Below, one piece after another: positions 1-10,000 of a stretch of 64,000 bases of DNA. Below the pieces are notes generated by a model. It made no database searches. It was not told where the DNA came from and worked only from the letters and a program-made list of their open reading frames with translations. Position numbers and translations under genes: made by a program. Every line of letters starts with the position of its first letter. Position 1 is the stretch's first letter. Origin of the DNA: Sphingobacterium sp. (GTDB lineage: Bacteria; Bacteroidota; Bacteroidia; Sphingobacteriales; Sphingobacteriaceae); assembly GCA_031253985.1 (NCBI GenBank), contig JAIRVH010000192.1, forward strand, positions 1 through 64,000, written 5' to 3'.

Positions 1-13
1 TAACAACTCTTTT

Positions 14-53
14 CCGAAATCTTGAAACAATGTCCCAAATCTTGCAACACTGT
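14..53. repeat. Imperfect 20-bp tandem repeat
   Basis: Two adjacent 20-mers (14-33 and 34-53) share the frame CC-AAATCTTG-AACA-TGT, and a third partial unit (CCGAAA) follows at 54. The second unit loosely resembles a sigma-54 -24/-12 element, but the -24 GG is not present. Position 1 begins with TAA, so this may be the tail of a gene outside the window. No function is assigned. The rest of 54-241 shows nothing recognisable. Confidence 0.4.
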
Positions 54-241
54 CCGAAAAGTAACTATTACTCGACCCTTTGAATTTCCCGAACGTATTC
101 GTTAAAGTGTCGTGTTAGAAATACCCATCCCGCCTGTATTTTATAACCTATTGAACCACATGAACTACCTAAATTCGCTTGCCTGCACCTAAATCTGCAT
201 TAAAATTGCATGATCTTCTATGACATCAATATAAATCAGTT

Positions 242-400
242 ATGAAAACAAGCAATAAAATCGTCATTGAAAAGAACAGACAAACCATTCGGAAGTATTA
301 TGAAAAATATAGCTGGTATAAGCTGGACCGAGAGGAGCTCACACAAGAATTACTCATCCGTGGCGGGTTTCTAGCCATTCTTACTTGGCTGCTGTGGTAG
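242..400 (+). CDS. Small hypothetical protein, 52 aa
   Basis: An ATG-initiated ORF of 52 codons reads through to TAG. The product is basic and charged over its first ~40 residues, with a Tyr/Trp/Lys-rich middle (KYSWYKLD), and ends in a short hydrophobic stretch (GGFLAILTWLLW). That suggests a small protein with a C-terminal membrane anchor. I do not recognise a family. It lies ~90 bp upstream of tamB on the same strand. The ordered composition argues for coding, but the short length keeps confidence modest. Confidence 0.4.
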   Translation: MKTSNKIVIEKNRQTIRKYYEKYSWYKLDREELTQELLIRGGFLAILTWLLW

Positions 401-493
401 GTTGAAAACTACCGGGAGGGGATATCTGTTCACAATATTCAAACCATTTGCAAAGTTGTGTTGTCCTATCTGTAAACTTAAATCAACAACACA

Positions 494-3400
494 TTGAATA
501 GATTTGCCCGAATTGCTTTAAAAACAATCTTGTGGATTATTGGCGGAATAATCGCGCTTTTTATATTAATTGTTTTTCTACTCCGCCTGCCCTCCATACA
601 GAATTATATCGCCGGAAAAGTGACCCATTACGTTGAAGGCAAGATCGGCACCCCGGTTAAAATCGGCTACATCAATATTGATTTTCCCAAAAAACTGGTA
701 CTCGAGGATATCTATCTCGAAGATCAAAGCAAGGATACCCTGGTTGCAGGAAAAAGTATTGCGGTCGATATCAATATGCTGAAACTATTAAAAAATACAG
801 TGGAAATCCAAAGCTTGGAAGCCGATGGCATTACCGCTAAAATACGCCGTACCTTACCCGACAGTACCTTTAACTTTGATTATATCGTAAAAGCCTTTGC
901 TTCTGAAAAAGAAAGTGCGCCTACCGCCGACAGTACCTCTGCACTTTTGTTTAACCTCGATAAGGTCAAGTTTTCGAAAATACATGCCGTATACGCCGAT
1001 GAGGTCATCGGTACCAGTGCAGATGTATACCTCGGCAGCCTGAATACCAACATCAAGAAATTTGAGCTAACCAAAAACATGGCTTTTGATCTACCAAAAA
1101 TCAACATTGACGGGTTAAATGCCACTGTAAAGCAATGGAAACCGGCAGCAGATGGTACGGGTCCGTCAGTAGAAGATTTTGGCATTACCGACAAAACTGC
1201 ACAGACAACTTCCCTGCTTCCCGATGTCGGGATCCATATCGTTGATCTACGCAATATGCTGGTTCGCTATGAAGACCAGTCGAGTTCGCTTAAATCCCAA
1301 TTTATCCTAAAAAGTCTCTATGCCGATATCAATAAGATCGATCTAAACAAAGAAGTTGTCGACATCCAAAAGCTTGATCTCGACGGCTCAGAAAATAACG
1401 TCCTGCTGGGAAAAATTCAAAACGCTGCCGCCAACACGACGACAGTCCAGGAAGCAAAAAACAAGGAAGAAAAGACCAACACTGCCAAAGCAGATACCAG
1501 TGCGGCCACAAAGATGAACTGGGTCGTTTCGGCAAAAGATATCAACATCAATAATACCAGCATACGTTTTAAAGACGACAATCAGCCACGCATCAAAGGA
1601 TTTGACTATTTTAACATCCACATGCCGGGACTTAAAACGCAGCTGACAGATCTATATTATAGCGCCGATTCCGTCAGCGGATCATTGAAAGAGCTCGTCG
1701 CAGCTGACCACTCGGGCTTCGCCATCAAACAGCTGAAGGCCGACTTCAATTATACCGGTACAGGTGCTGAGATCAAGAATCTTTACGCGGAAACGCCCCG
1801 CACACTGATCCGCGATTATTTTAAGATAAGCTATCCTTCTCTGGAGGTCATCACCAAGCACCCCGAACTGGTCACTGTCAATGCCAATCTTACAAAAAGC
1901 CATATCGATATGCACGATATCCGTTTTTTTGCACCTTTTCTGGATACGATGGAGGTGATGAAGCCGCTGCTAGATAAGAAGTTTTATATAGATACCCGCA
2001 TTGCCGGCCGAGTTGATGATCTGCATATTCCAACTATTGATTTCCGGACGCTTTCCAATACCCGGCTGATCGCCAGCCTAGGTCTGAAAGGACTGCCGGA
2101 TATGAATAAACTGTCGGTAGATCTCAACCTAAAAAAGTTAACTACAGGCCGTTCGGATATCGAAAAACTGGTTTCCAAATCGATGCTGCCAGCCGGGATC
2201 GAATTACCCAATACCATCGGCCTGAGCGGAACTTTTAAAGGTGGAATAACTTCTTTCAATACCAGACTTGCCCTGGTGACCGAAAAAGGGACGGCCAGAG
2301 TAGATGGAAAGGTCCAAATGGCCCGTCGAGATACCAGCTACGATGCAGCAGTCAGTGTCCGTGACCTCGACATCGGTCAAATTATGAAGATGGACAGTAC
2401 TTTGGGAATCCTTTCTTTTGAAGGAAAAATCAAAGGCAGAGGCACTGATCCTAAAAAACTAATCGCCAATTTTGACGGCAAAGTGAACCGGATGGATGCC
2501 ATGGGTTACAGCTACCATGATATCGATATGAATCTCTCGGCAGACAAAGGCGCCATGAAAGCATCACTCCTCAGTCCCGACCCGAATATCAAGCTGAAAC
2601 TGGATGCCACTGCACAGCTAGATGCAACCTATCCCAAAATTGCGTTTGAACTGATGGCCGACAGCATCAACCTCCAAAAGTTAAACCTGGTACAAGATGC
2701 CATCAGCTACCGCGGTAAGCTCAGTGGCAATTTTAGCACTGCTGATCCGAACTTCCTCAACGGTGAAGCGCATATAACCAATTCGCTGATCCGATACAAC
2801 AGCGACCGATATGCGTTAGATACTGTATCGCTTTTGGCAAAAGCCGATAGCAGCCGTAATCAGCTGCAGCTGCGCTCCGATTTCCTGTATGCCCACCTGG
2901 TTGGCAAGTACAAAATTTTGGAACTGCCAAGTGCCATACAGGATCTCCTCCAGGTATATTATAAACCCGAAAAGCCTGTCGAGATTCCGCCCTATTCGCC
3001 GCAGCTCATTGAATTTTCGGCTCAGCTGACCCGCAACAGACTGATTCAGGATTTTCTACCGGAGCTGACGGAAATGAAAGCTATTAGTCTGGACGGTCTC
3101 TTCAACAGTACCACCAAAAACCTCTCAGCCAAACTGGATGCCCCGCGAATCGTGTATGCTGGTACGGCTATCGACAATGTCACCCTAGATATCAACAGTC
3201 TGGATAGTGCCCTTTATTATTCGGCCTTAATCAACAAGGTTAAAGTCAGCAGTATTGAGTTGACCAACACCATTTTCAGTGGAAAGGTTGCCCAGAACAA
3301 AGTCAATATGGGGCTTTGGATTAAGGATAAACAGGATAAAGAACAATATCACCTCGGCGCCGACATGGAGGCCAAAAATGGCCTATTTGAATTCAGCCTA

Positions 3401-5830
3401 CTGCAGGATGGCCTGATGCTCAACTACGATAAGTGGAATGTAGCGCCCAACAATCGCTTAAAATTTGGCAGCGCCGGCATACAGGCCAACAATTTTGTCC
3501 TGAGCAACCAGGGACAGGAACTGCGCATCGCTTCGCAGGACAGCATCCTCAATTCACCGCTTGATGTGGCTTTTAAAAATTTCCGTATAGAGACCCTGAG
3601 CAAGATGGTCATGAGTGACAGTCTGGATGTCGGCGGTGGCATCAATGGGCAGACTACGCTCTCCCGATTGGAAAGCAGCCCAGTGTTTGTGGCCGATCTC
3701 GTCGTCGACAAGTTTTACTTCGGAAAAGATACAGTGGGCAATGTCAATATCAAGGTCAACAATGAACGTGAAAACACCTATAACGCAAATGTAAGTATTA
3801 CCGAAAACGGTAATAACCTGATCCTTAGCGGTGATTTTATCAATCCCCCGCAAGGCGATGCAACACTGGACTTCACACTCGATATTGCGCCGCTGACGAT
3901 GAAGACCGTACAGGCTTTCAGCATGGGGAATCTCAAAGATTCCAAGGGAAACCTCGAAGGACAGCTAAAAATAGCAGGCTCTCCATCGAAACCTCAGATC
4001 AGAGGTGACCTTAATTTTAGAGAGGCAGAATTCAATGTTGCCATGCTCAATGCTCTTTTCAAAGCAAAAGATGAACAGATCCGTTTTGACCAAAATGGTA
4101 TTTCGTTTCCCAAATTTGAACTTGAAGACAGCAAAGGCAATATTGCCCAGGTCAGCGGTTCTATCAAGACACAGACCTACACCGATTTTGAATTTGACCT
4201 CGGCATCGCCATGGACAATTTTGAAGTGCTCAATTCCACACAGGCAGACAACGATCTATTTTATGGAAAAATGTTTCTGGGCACCGATCTGCAAATTGGC
4301 GGAAATCTGGACAAACCGGTTGTGGACGGTACCATCAAGGTACTCGACAGTACCGATTTTACGATGGTGATGCCCAACAACGATCCCGGTATGGCCGATC
4401 GCAAGGGCGTAGTCGAATTTGTGGACAAACGCGATACTGCCACCGCAAATGCGCTCGCCAGACTGGATTCGATGACCGTCACCAAACTTACAGGAATAGA
4501 CGTCGATCTGAATCTGCAGACTGATAAGGACGCCAAATTTAAGATACTCCTTGACGCCGGTTCGCAGGATGCGCTAAACATTCAGGGTGAGGCTGAGCTG
4601 AACGCAGGCATGGATGCCAGCGGCAAAATAACGATGTCGGGAACTTTTACCGTCGAGCGGGGAAGTTATTCTTTCAGCTTTGGGCCTGTGAAAAAAGACT
4701 TTACCTTTCAGAAAGGAAGTACGATCACCTGGAATGGAGATCCATTGGACGCACAGCTCAATATTACGGCAGTGTACACCTTAAAGGCTCCTACCCTTGA
4801 ACTTGTCGCTCCGCAGCTCGGTACGCAAAATGCAAACCTGTATAAGCAAAAGATCCCATTCGATGTGCTGCTAAAAATCTCGGACCAGCTGTTTCAACCA
4901 CAGCTCAATTTTGACATCGACCTCAATGCCAACAATGCCGTTGTTTCCCAGGATGTCATCAGCAAGGTTGACAATGCACTGACGACCCTGCGTGAAAACC
5001 CTTCCGACCTCAACAAACAAGTCTTTTCACTGATTGTACTTGGACGCTTTATGTCGGCCAATCCATTTGAGAGCCTTTCCGGAGGTGGCGGTACAGAAGC
5101 GCTTGTGCGAAATAGCGTCAGTTCGTTTTTAAGCTCGCAGCTGAACAGGCTGGCCTCAGATTTAATTACAGGTGTCGAGCTTGATTTCAACCTGACATCC
5201 GAAGATGATTACAGCACCGGAACGGCCCAGACACGGACCGACTTGAATATCGGCGTATCCAAAATGCTGCTCAACGACCGTCTAAAAGTCAACATCGGAT
5301 CGAATTTTGAAGTAGAAGGAAATTCGCGTCCCGGTGAGGCTGCCAATAATATCGCCGGCGACATACAGCTGGATTATCAGCTTTCGCAGGACGGGCGTTA
5401 CTTTGCGCGCTTCTACCGCAAAAATCAATATCAGGTCACGTTGCAGGGACAATTTGTCGAAACCGGAATCGGCTTTATCATTACCATGGACTACAACCGG
5501 TTTAAGGAGATTTTTATGCGCTCCAAAAAGCTCAAGGAGTATTACAATACCGGCAGCAAGAAGTTCAGGAAACGTTTTGATGTAGACCGCATGGAGCAAG
5601 ATTCAGCCTACCGGGACAGTGTCCGCACGGTGATCCGCGACAGCCTGATGCTCCATAGCCCAGAATATCGAAAACAATTAGAGGACAGGGAAAAAGAGCA
5701 GCAACGCCGCCAACAGCTGGACAGCACTGCAAACAGCAGGCAAAAAAATAATATGCCGACACATTTAGATACCATCAAAACCACAGCGATTAAAAATGAA
5801 GATGAGGAAAGGGCTTACCATGCAAATTAA
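494..5830 (+). CDS. tamB: TamB, translocation and assembly module inner-membrane/periplasmic protein
   Basis: This is a 1778-aa AsmA/TamB-type protein. It has one N-terminal membrane segment (about residues 8-28, ILWIIGGIIALFILIVFLL), then a very long beta-rich periplasmic region of repeated short strands, then the C-terminal TamB (DUF490) domain (roughly 1330-1690), and a charged tail rich in Glu, Arg and Gln. Known family role: it spans the periplasm and works with an Omp85-family partner in outer-membrane protein assembly or lipid transport. The start codon is TTG at 494. An in-frame TAA at 479-481 rules out an upstream start, and the next Met lies far inside the protein, so TTG is needed to keep the membrane anchor. 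The gene overlaps tamL by 11 bp, so the pair is translationally linked. Confidence 0.93.
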   Translation: MNRFARIALKTILWIIGGIIALFILIVFLLRLPSIQNYIAGKVTHYVEGKIGTPVKIGYINIDFPKKLVLEDIYLEDQSKDTLVAGKSIAVDINMLKLLKNTVEIQSLEADGITAKIRRTLPDSTFNFDYIVKAFASEKESAPTADSTSALLFNLDKVKFSKIHAVYADEVIGTSADVYLGSLNTNIKKFELTKNMAFDLPKINIDGLNATVKQWKPAADGTGPSVEDFGITDKTAQTTSLLPDVGIHIVDLRNMLVRYEDQSSSLKSQFILKSLYADINKIDLNKEVVDIQKLDLDGSENNVLLGKIQNAAANTTTVQEAKNKEEKTNTAKADTSAATKMNWVVSAKDININNTSIRFKDDNQPRIKGFDYFNIHMPGLKTQLTDLYYSADSVSGSLKELVAADHSGFAIKQLKADFNYTGTGAEIKNLYAETPRTLIRDYFKISYPSLEVITKHPELVTVNANLTKSHIDMHDIRFFAPFLDTMEVMKPLLDKKFYIDTRIAGRVDDLHIPTIDFRTLSNTRLIASLGLKGLPDMNKLSVDLNLKKLTTGRSDIEKLVSKSMLPAGIELPNTIGLSGTFKGGITSFNTRLALVTEKGTARVDGKVQMARRDTSYDAAVSVRDLDIGQIMKMDSTLGILSFEGKIKGRGTDPKKLIANFDGKVNRMDAMGYSYHDIDMNLSADKGAMKASLLSPDPNIKLKLDATAQLDATYPKIAFELMADSINLQKLNLVQDAISYRGKLSGNFSTADPNFLNGEAHITNSLIRYNSDRYALDTVSLLAKADSSRNQLQLRSDFLYAHLVGKYKILELPSAIQDLLQVYYKPEKPVEIPPYSPQLIEFSAQLTRNRLIQDFLPELTEMKAISLDGLFNSTTKNLSAKLDAPRIVYAGTAIDNVTLDINSLDSALYYSALINKVKVSSIELTNTIFSGKVAQNKVNMGLWIKDKQDKEQYHLGADMEAKNGLFEFSLLQDGLMLNYDKWNVAPNNRLKFGSAGIQANNFVLSNQGQELRIASQDSILNSPLDVAFKNFRIETLSKMVMSDSLDVGGGINGQTTLSRLESSPVFVADLVVDKFYFGKDTVGNVNIKVNNERENTYNANVSITENGNNLILSGDFINPPQGDATLDFTLDIAPLTMKTVQAFSMGNLKDSKGNLEGQLKIAGSPSKPQIRGDLNFREAEFNVAMLNALFKAKDEQIRFDQNGISFPKFELEDSKGNIAQVSGSIKTQTYTDFEFDLGIAMDNFEVLNSTQADNDLFYGKMFLGTDLQIGGNLDKPVVDGTIKVLDSTDFTMVMPNNDPGMADRKGVVEFVDKRDTATANALARLDSMTVTKLTGIDVDLNLQTDKDAKFKILLDAGSQDALNIQGEAELNAGMDASGKITMSGTFTVERGSYSFSFGPVKKDFTFQKGSTITWNGDPLDAQLNITAVYTLKAPTLELVAPQLGTQNANLYKQKIPFDVLLKISDQLFQPQLNFDIDLNANNAVVSQDVISKVDNALTTLRENPSDLNKQVFSLIVLGRFMSANPFESLSGGGGTEALVRNSVSSFLSSQLNRLASDLITGVELDFNLTSEDDYSTGTAQTRTDLNIGVSKMLLNDRLKVNIGSNFEVEGNSRPGEAANNIAGDIQLDYQLSQDGRYFARFYRKNQYQVTLQGQFVETGIGFIITMDYNRFKEIFMRSKKLKEYYNTGSKKFRKRFDVDRMEQDSAYRDSVRTVIRDSLMLHSPEYRKQLEDREKEQQRRQQLDSTANSRQKNNMPTHLDTIKTTAIKNEDEERAYHAN

Positions 5831-8126
5831 ACTAAAATGGCTTATTGGCCTATTGACGATAGGTGGACTGATCGCCTCTTGCTCTTCGACCAAAAACCTG
5901 CCCGAAGGCGAGAGCCTGTACGTAAAAGGAAATGTGAAGATAGCATCCGATACTATTTCAAAGAAGAACAAAGAAAAGCTGGCTACTTATCTAGCCGAAT
6001 CACTACGACCAAAACCCAATAAGCGCGTTTTGGGAATGCCCTATAAGCTTTATTTTAACAATATGGCCGGCGATACGTCAAATAGCAATTTTATCAAGCG
6101 CTTTTTCAAAAAGATAGGTGAAGAACCCGTTCTGCTTAGCGATGTAAACCGCGAATATAATGAAAATCTGCTGCGCAACAGGCTTGAAAACATCGGTTTT
6201 TTCAATGCGGAAGTGACCTCAGATACCATCGTCGAAAATAAAAAAGCAACGGTAGACTATACCGCCAAACCCAATCTGATCTACCGGATAAAATCCGTCA
6301 CTTTTGATGTCGACAGCAGCACGCAGCTGGGGCGCGACATCCGCGCAACGTCGGCCCGTAGCCTGCTGCAGGTGGGCAAAAACTACAGTCTTGATGTCGT
6401 GCTCAATGAGCGCGACCGCATCGACAACGTGCTTAAGAATAAGGGCTATTATTATTTTAGCCCAGATTATATCCTGGTACAGGTCGACAGCACCATCGGT
6501 GACCATAAAGTCAACCTCTATGTGACCGTAAAAAAGGAAACGCCCGAGCAGGCAAGGACAGCATCCAAAATCAATAAGATCTATATCTACCCCAACTATA
6601 CCGAGACCGGGGCTGGTTACCAGCTGTCGCCGCGGAATGCCGAGCTGTTTGACAGCAGTTATTATTTTATCGATCCCCATCATAGCTTTCGAAAACCTGT
6701 CATCGCCAACCACATCTTTTTCAAAGAGGGTGATCTGTATAACCGCGATGCCCACAACAGGACTATCAGCCACCTGGTGAATCTCAACAGCTGGAAATTT
6801 GTCAAAAATAACTTTGTGGACAGCAAGGAAGTACCCAATGCGCTCGACGTTTACTATTACCTCACTCCGTTGCCCAAGAAGTCCATCCGTGTAGAGCTGC
6901 TGGGAAAAATGGCTTCCGTTTACAACGGTACCGAAGTTAATGTCAACTGGACTCTCCGAAATGCCTTTAAAGGCGCCGAGAAACTCAATATCAACGTATT
7001 TGGCGGCTACGAAATACAAACGGGGGGCAACGCGGATCTAAACTCCAGTTATTTCCGCTACGGTACCGAAGCGACCTTAACCTTTCCGCGAATATTGACC
7101 CCATTTGGCACCATCAATCCTTCCCGTCAATATATTCCGAATACCTATATAAAGGCACGTTACGAGTTTCTGAACCGCCGCAAAGCTTATACGCTCAATT
7201 CCATTGCACTGAGCTACGGCTATACCTGGCAGGAGAGCGAAGAGAAACAGCATGATCTGGCACTTATGGAAATCACCTATGTGCAGCCTAAGGGAATTTC
7301 AGAAAGCTACAAACAACAGATGGATACCATTCCGGCCCTGCGCCATGTGCTTGACCCCCAATTTACGATCGGTCCAAATTATAATTTCACCTTCCAGAAT
7401 ACCATGAAAAAGCACCTGCAAAATACGTTTTATTTTAAGGGAAATCTGGACCTATCAGGAAATATTCTGGGACTGATCAAGGGTGCAGACTTCAATAAAG
7501 GGAAAACCTTCAAACTATTTGACGCCTACTTCTCTCAATATATCAAAGCCAGCGTTGACGGCAGGCATTATTTCAAGCTCAGCGAAAACTCACAGATCGC
7601 ATCACGGGTGAGCATCGGGATGAGTTACTCGTACGGAAATTCGCGTTCCCTTCCCTATCTGAAACAATACTATGTAGGTGGACCGAATAGTATCCGTGCC
7701 TTTGGCGCACGCGCGATCGGGCCGGGCACCGTAGCTCCCGAAAGGTTGGGCAATGGACTTTTTTATGCCGATCAGACTGGCGATATCAAACTGGAGCTGA
7801 ATACAGAATATCGGGCAAAAATTGCCGGTCCGGTGCACTGGGCCGCCTTTATCGATGCGGGCAATGTCTGGTTGCAGCGTGACGACGCGACCAAGCCGGG
7901 TGGAAAATTCAGCAAGGATTTCCTTCAGGAACTTGCCGTGGGCGGGGGACTGGGATTACGGTTTGACTTTACCTTTCTGATCCTTCGCACAGACTTTTCC
8001 ATACCATTCCGCATCCCCTATCTGCCAAAAGGCGAACGCTGGGTGTTTAAGGATATTGACTTTGGAAGTTCGAGATGGCGAAAAGACAATCTGATGTTTA
8101 ATCTCGCGATCGGTTATCCATTTTAA
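5820..8126 (+). CDS. tamL: TamL, lipoprotein-type TamA/Omp85 outer-membrane protein
   Basis: This ~768-aa Omp85-superfamily protein opens with a lipoprotein signal (LTIGGLIASC), as in the Bacteroidota TamL branch of TamA. POTRA-like regions fill roughly residues 30-380. A 16-strand surface-antigen barrel follows and carries the family's L6 signature as NSIRAFG, a variant of the usual (V/I)RGF. The ATG at 5820 is preferred over 5796 because AGGAAAGG sits just upstream and because it places the lipobox at a normal distance. It overlaps the tamB stop. Its role, by family knowledge, is as the outer-membrane partner of TamB. Confidence 0.9.
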   Translation: MQIKLKWLIGLLTIGGLIASCSSTKNLPEGESLYVKGNVKIASDTISKKNKEKLATYLAESLRPKPNKRVLGMPYKLYFNNMAGDTSNSNFIKRFFKKIGEEPVLLSDVNREYNENLLRNRLENIGFFNAEVTSDTIVENKKATVDYTAKPNLIYRIKSVTFDVDSSTQLGRDIRATSARSLLQVGKNYSLDVVLNERDRIDNVLKNKGYYYFSPDYILVQVDSTIGDHKVNLYVTVKKETPEQARTASKINKIYIYPNYTETGAGYQLSPRNAELFDSSYYFIDPHHSFRKPVIANHIFFKEGDLYNRDAHNRTISHLVNLNSWKFVKNNFVDSKEVPNALDVYYYLTPLPKKSIRVELLGKMASVYNGTEVNVNWTLRNAFKGAEKLNINVFGGYEIQTGGNADLNSSYFRYGTEATLTFPRILTPFGTINPSRQYIPNTYIKARYEFLNRRKAYTLNSIALSYGYTWQESEEKQHDLALMEITYVQPKGISESYKQQMDTIPALRHVLDPQFTIGPNYNFTFQNTMKKHLQNTFYFKGNLDLSGNILGLIKGADFNKGKTFKLFDAYFSQYIKASVDGRHYFKLSENSQIASRVSIGMSYSYGNSRSLPYLKQYYVGGPNSIRAFGARAIGPGTVAPERLGNGLFYADQTGDIKLELNTEYRAKIAGPVHWAAFIDAGNVWLQRDDATKPGGKFSKDFLQELAVGGGLGLRFDFTFLILRTDFSIPFRIPYLPKGERWVFKDIDFGSSRWRKDNLMFNLAIGYPF

Positions 8127-8169
8127 TCTGGACATATCAACGTAATGATTACATAAAACCGACGTCCTT

Positions 8170-8433
8170 ATGATCAACGAAAATATTCTGGGTATTGTTG
8201 CGGGTATCCTCACCTCTATTTCCATGCTGCCGCAGCTCATCAAAGTGCTCAAGGAAAAGAATGTAGATGATCTTTCTCCTGTTATGCTGCTAACGTTGAT
8301 CCTAGGACTTTCCCTATGGGTGTGGTACGGGATAATGAAAAGTGAGGCGCCCATTATCTATTCAAATGCATTTGCTGTTCTTGTGAACCTGTGCCTATTC
8401 GGCAGTTATCTAATTTACCGAAAACAGACATAA
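8170..8433 (+). CDS. SemiSWEET-type sugar transporter (PQ-loop)
   Basis: An 87-aa protein with three hydrophobic helices and the PQ-loop motif in helix 1 (SMLPQLIKVLKEKNVDDLSP), followed by LWVWYG in helix 2. The length and motif match bacterial SemiSWEETs, which dimerise to form a small sugar channel/transporter. It starts ~40 bp after tamL and ends at a strong bidirectional terminator, so it may be read from the tam promoter. The substrate cannot be told from sequence. Confidence 0.85.
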   Translation: MINENILGIVAGILTSISMLPQLIKVLKEKNVDDLSPVMLLTLILGLSLWVWYGIMKSEAPIIYSNAFAVLVNLCLFGSYLIYRKQT

Positions 8434-8436
8434 AAA

Positions 8437-8468
8437 AAAGGCGGATAACATTGCTGCTATCCGCCTTT
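8437..8468. terminator. Bidirectional intrinsic terminator
   Basis: A perfect 11-bp stem (AAAGGCGGATA / TATCCGCCTTT) with a 10-nt loop. It carries A and T runs on its flanks and lies between two convergent genes (SemiSWEET + and CsbD -). Confidence 0.88.
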
Positions 8469-8485
8469 GACATGAAAACACTATT

Positions 8486-8671
8486 CTACAAACCGTTCAA
8501 CCAGCTATTCACCTCATCTTGTGTTTTACCTGTTTTCTTTTGAAGTTTACCTACCAACTCATCTTCTTTGCCCTCTGCATATAGTAAATCATCATCTGTA
8601 AGGTCTGCATATTGCTGTTTTACCTTACCTTTAATCTCATTCCAACGACCTTTCCATGTTAATTCACTCAT
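8486..8671 (-). CDS. CsbD-family general stress protein
   Basis: A 61-aa hydrophilic protein with the CsbD signature: WKGRWNEIKGKVKQQ near the N-terminus, then LTDDDL and a C-terminal GKTQDEVNSWL segment. CsbD proteins are small, abundant stress-induced proteins of unknown biochemical role. It is a single gene facing the SemiSWEET gene across a shared terminator. It lies downstream of, and on the same strand as, the YihY gene, with a ~97-bp gap that contains an A/T-rich stretch. Confidence 0.88.
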   Translation of the reverse strand: MSELTWKGRWNEIKGKVKQQYADLTDDDLLYAEGKEDELVGKLQKKTGKTQDEVNSWLNGL

Positions 8672-8768
8672 AATATTTTTCCTTTCTTTTTTTATTAATA
8701 GAACATCCTACAGCGGGAATCGTTTAAAAAAAAATGTTATCAAATGTTAAAAAATATCCGCCCCTGTT

Positions 8769-9752
8769 TTACTCTGTTGTATCAATCGTCGTTTCATCGG
8801 GGTCAAGCGGTGCGGGCGGTATTTCATCGACATTCCGTTCGATTTCCTGCGTCTCCACATGGACTGCAAATTCAGAAGGTTCGATCGGTATGGCCATTTC
8901 TGTCGCATACTCTCGGGTAAAAATCGCACCGAAATAAAGAATCGCCGCGGTATAATACACCCAGAGCAGAACAAGCACAAAGGAGCCTGCCGCACCGTAG
9001 GTGTCTTGTGTAGCCGAACGCTCTAAATAGAGCCCGATCAGGTAGCGGCCGATTACAAAAAGAATGGCTGTAAACAATGCCCCGGCGCGAACAGTCTTCC
9101 ATTGAATATTGACATCCGGCAGCGTTTTAAAAATTACCCCAAAGAGGATCACAATAACTACAAAGGAAATAGCGAAATTGATCAGGTTCATGAGTACGAC
9201 GGTGATATCCGGAAAATAACGCTGAAGCTGCCCCGTCAGGGCCAGAATAATGCCATTGATAATTAAAGTCACCACCAATAAAAAGCCCAGTCCGATGACA
9301 AGCGACGAGGAAAGCAAGCGGTCCTGGATCATCTTGAGCCATCCTTTTTTGGGTTTGGGACGCACATGCCAGATCTTATTGATTGAATTCTGCATATCAC
9401 CAAATACTGTCGTTGCACCGATTATGAGGGTCACCACACTGATCACCAGCGCCATATTTGATTTGCCCGACAACTGGAGATTTTGAATAACCTCTTCGAT
9501 CTGCCTGGCCGCATTGCTTCCGACGAGGCCTTTGAGTTCGGCAAAAACCTTTCCCTCAATGGCTTCAGCACCGTAGAAAATGCCGGCCAACGAAATGATC
9601 AGCACCAATATCGGTCCAATAGAAAAAACAGTATAGTAAGATAAGGAGGCACTGTATTTCATGGAGTCTTCATTCATAAATCCTGATACTGTATTTTTCA
9701 GTATCGTCCAATAAGTCTGCAGCTTGCTTGAGTTTTTCTTTTTTACTTCCAT
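8769..9752 (-). CDS. YihY/BrkB family inner-membrane protein
   Basis: A 327-aa protein of the YihY/virulence factor BrkB family, once misnamed ribonuclease BN. About six membrane helices follow an amphipathic N-terminus. Family motifs visible are KYSASLSYYTVFSIGP (residues ~31-47), an FGDMQNSINKIW segment and YGAAGSFVLVLLWVYYTA near the end of the membrane domain. The acidic, Pro/Thr-rich C-terminal tail (~45 residues) is cytoplasmic and variable in the family. The physiological role is unsettled. Confidence 0.88.
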   Translation of the reverse strand: MEVKKKNSSKLQTYWTILKNTVSGFMNEDSMKYSASLSYYTVFSIGPILVLIISLAGIFYGAEAIEGKVFAELKGLVGSNAARQIEEVIQNLQLSGKSNMALVISVVTLIIGATTVFGDMQNSINKIWHVRPKPKKGWLKMIQDRLLSSSLVIGLGFLLVVTLIINGIILALTGQLQRYFPDITVVLMNLINFAISFVVIVILFGVIFKTLPDVNIQWKTVRAGALFTAILFVIGRYLIGLYLERSATQDTYGAAGSFVLVLLWVYYTAAILYFGAIFTREYATEMAIPIEPSEFAVHVETQEIERNVDEIPPAPLDPDETTIDTTE

Positions 9753-10000
9753 TGTCGTTCTGGTTTTTAAGAAAGAAACTCTTAGAAAGGGCAGAACGTT
9801 TGTTTTTTAAGAAAATTTAAGCTACGATTAAGGGATTCAGCTTGCTTAAAAACCGAACATACAACATAAAAATCATGCACAGAAACCTTAAAATCAAGCA
9901 GTAAGCCAAAAGGAATTATCATAAAAGAAATAAAGACAAACTAATGATTAAACGCTATTGTTCCTATTAAAAAAACACTATAAAACGAGCGTACAACAGG

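Noticed and set aside
14..60. Sigma-54 promoter
   Set aside because: TGTCCCAAATCTTGCA has the right spacing but lacks the -24 GG, and no sigma-54 activator is in the window.
6219..7019. 266-aa minus-strand ORF inside tamL
   Set aside because: It is a frame shadow of the conserved TamL gene.
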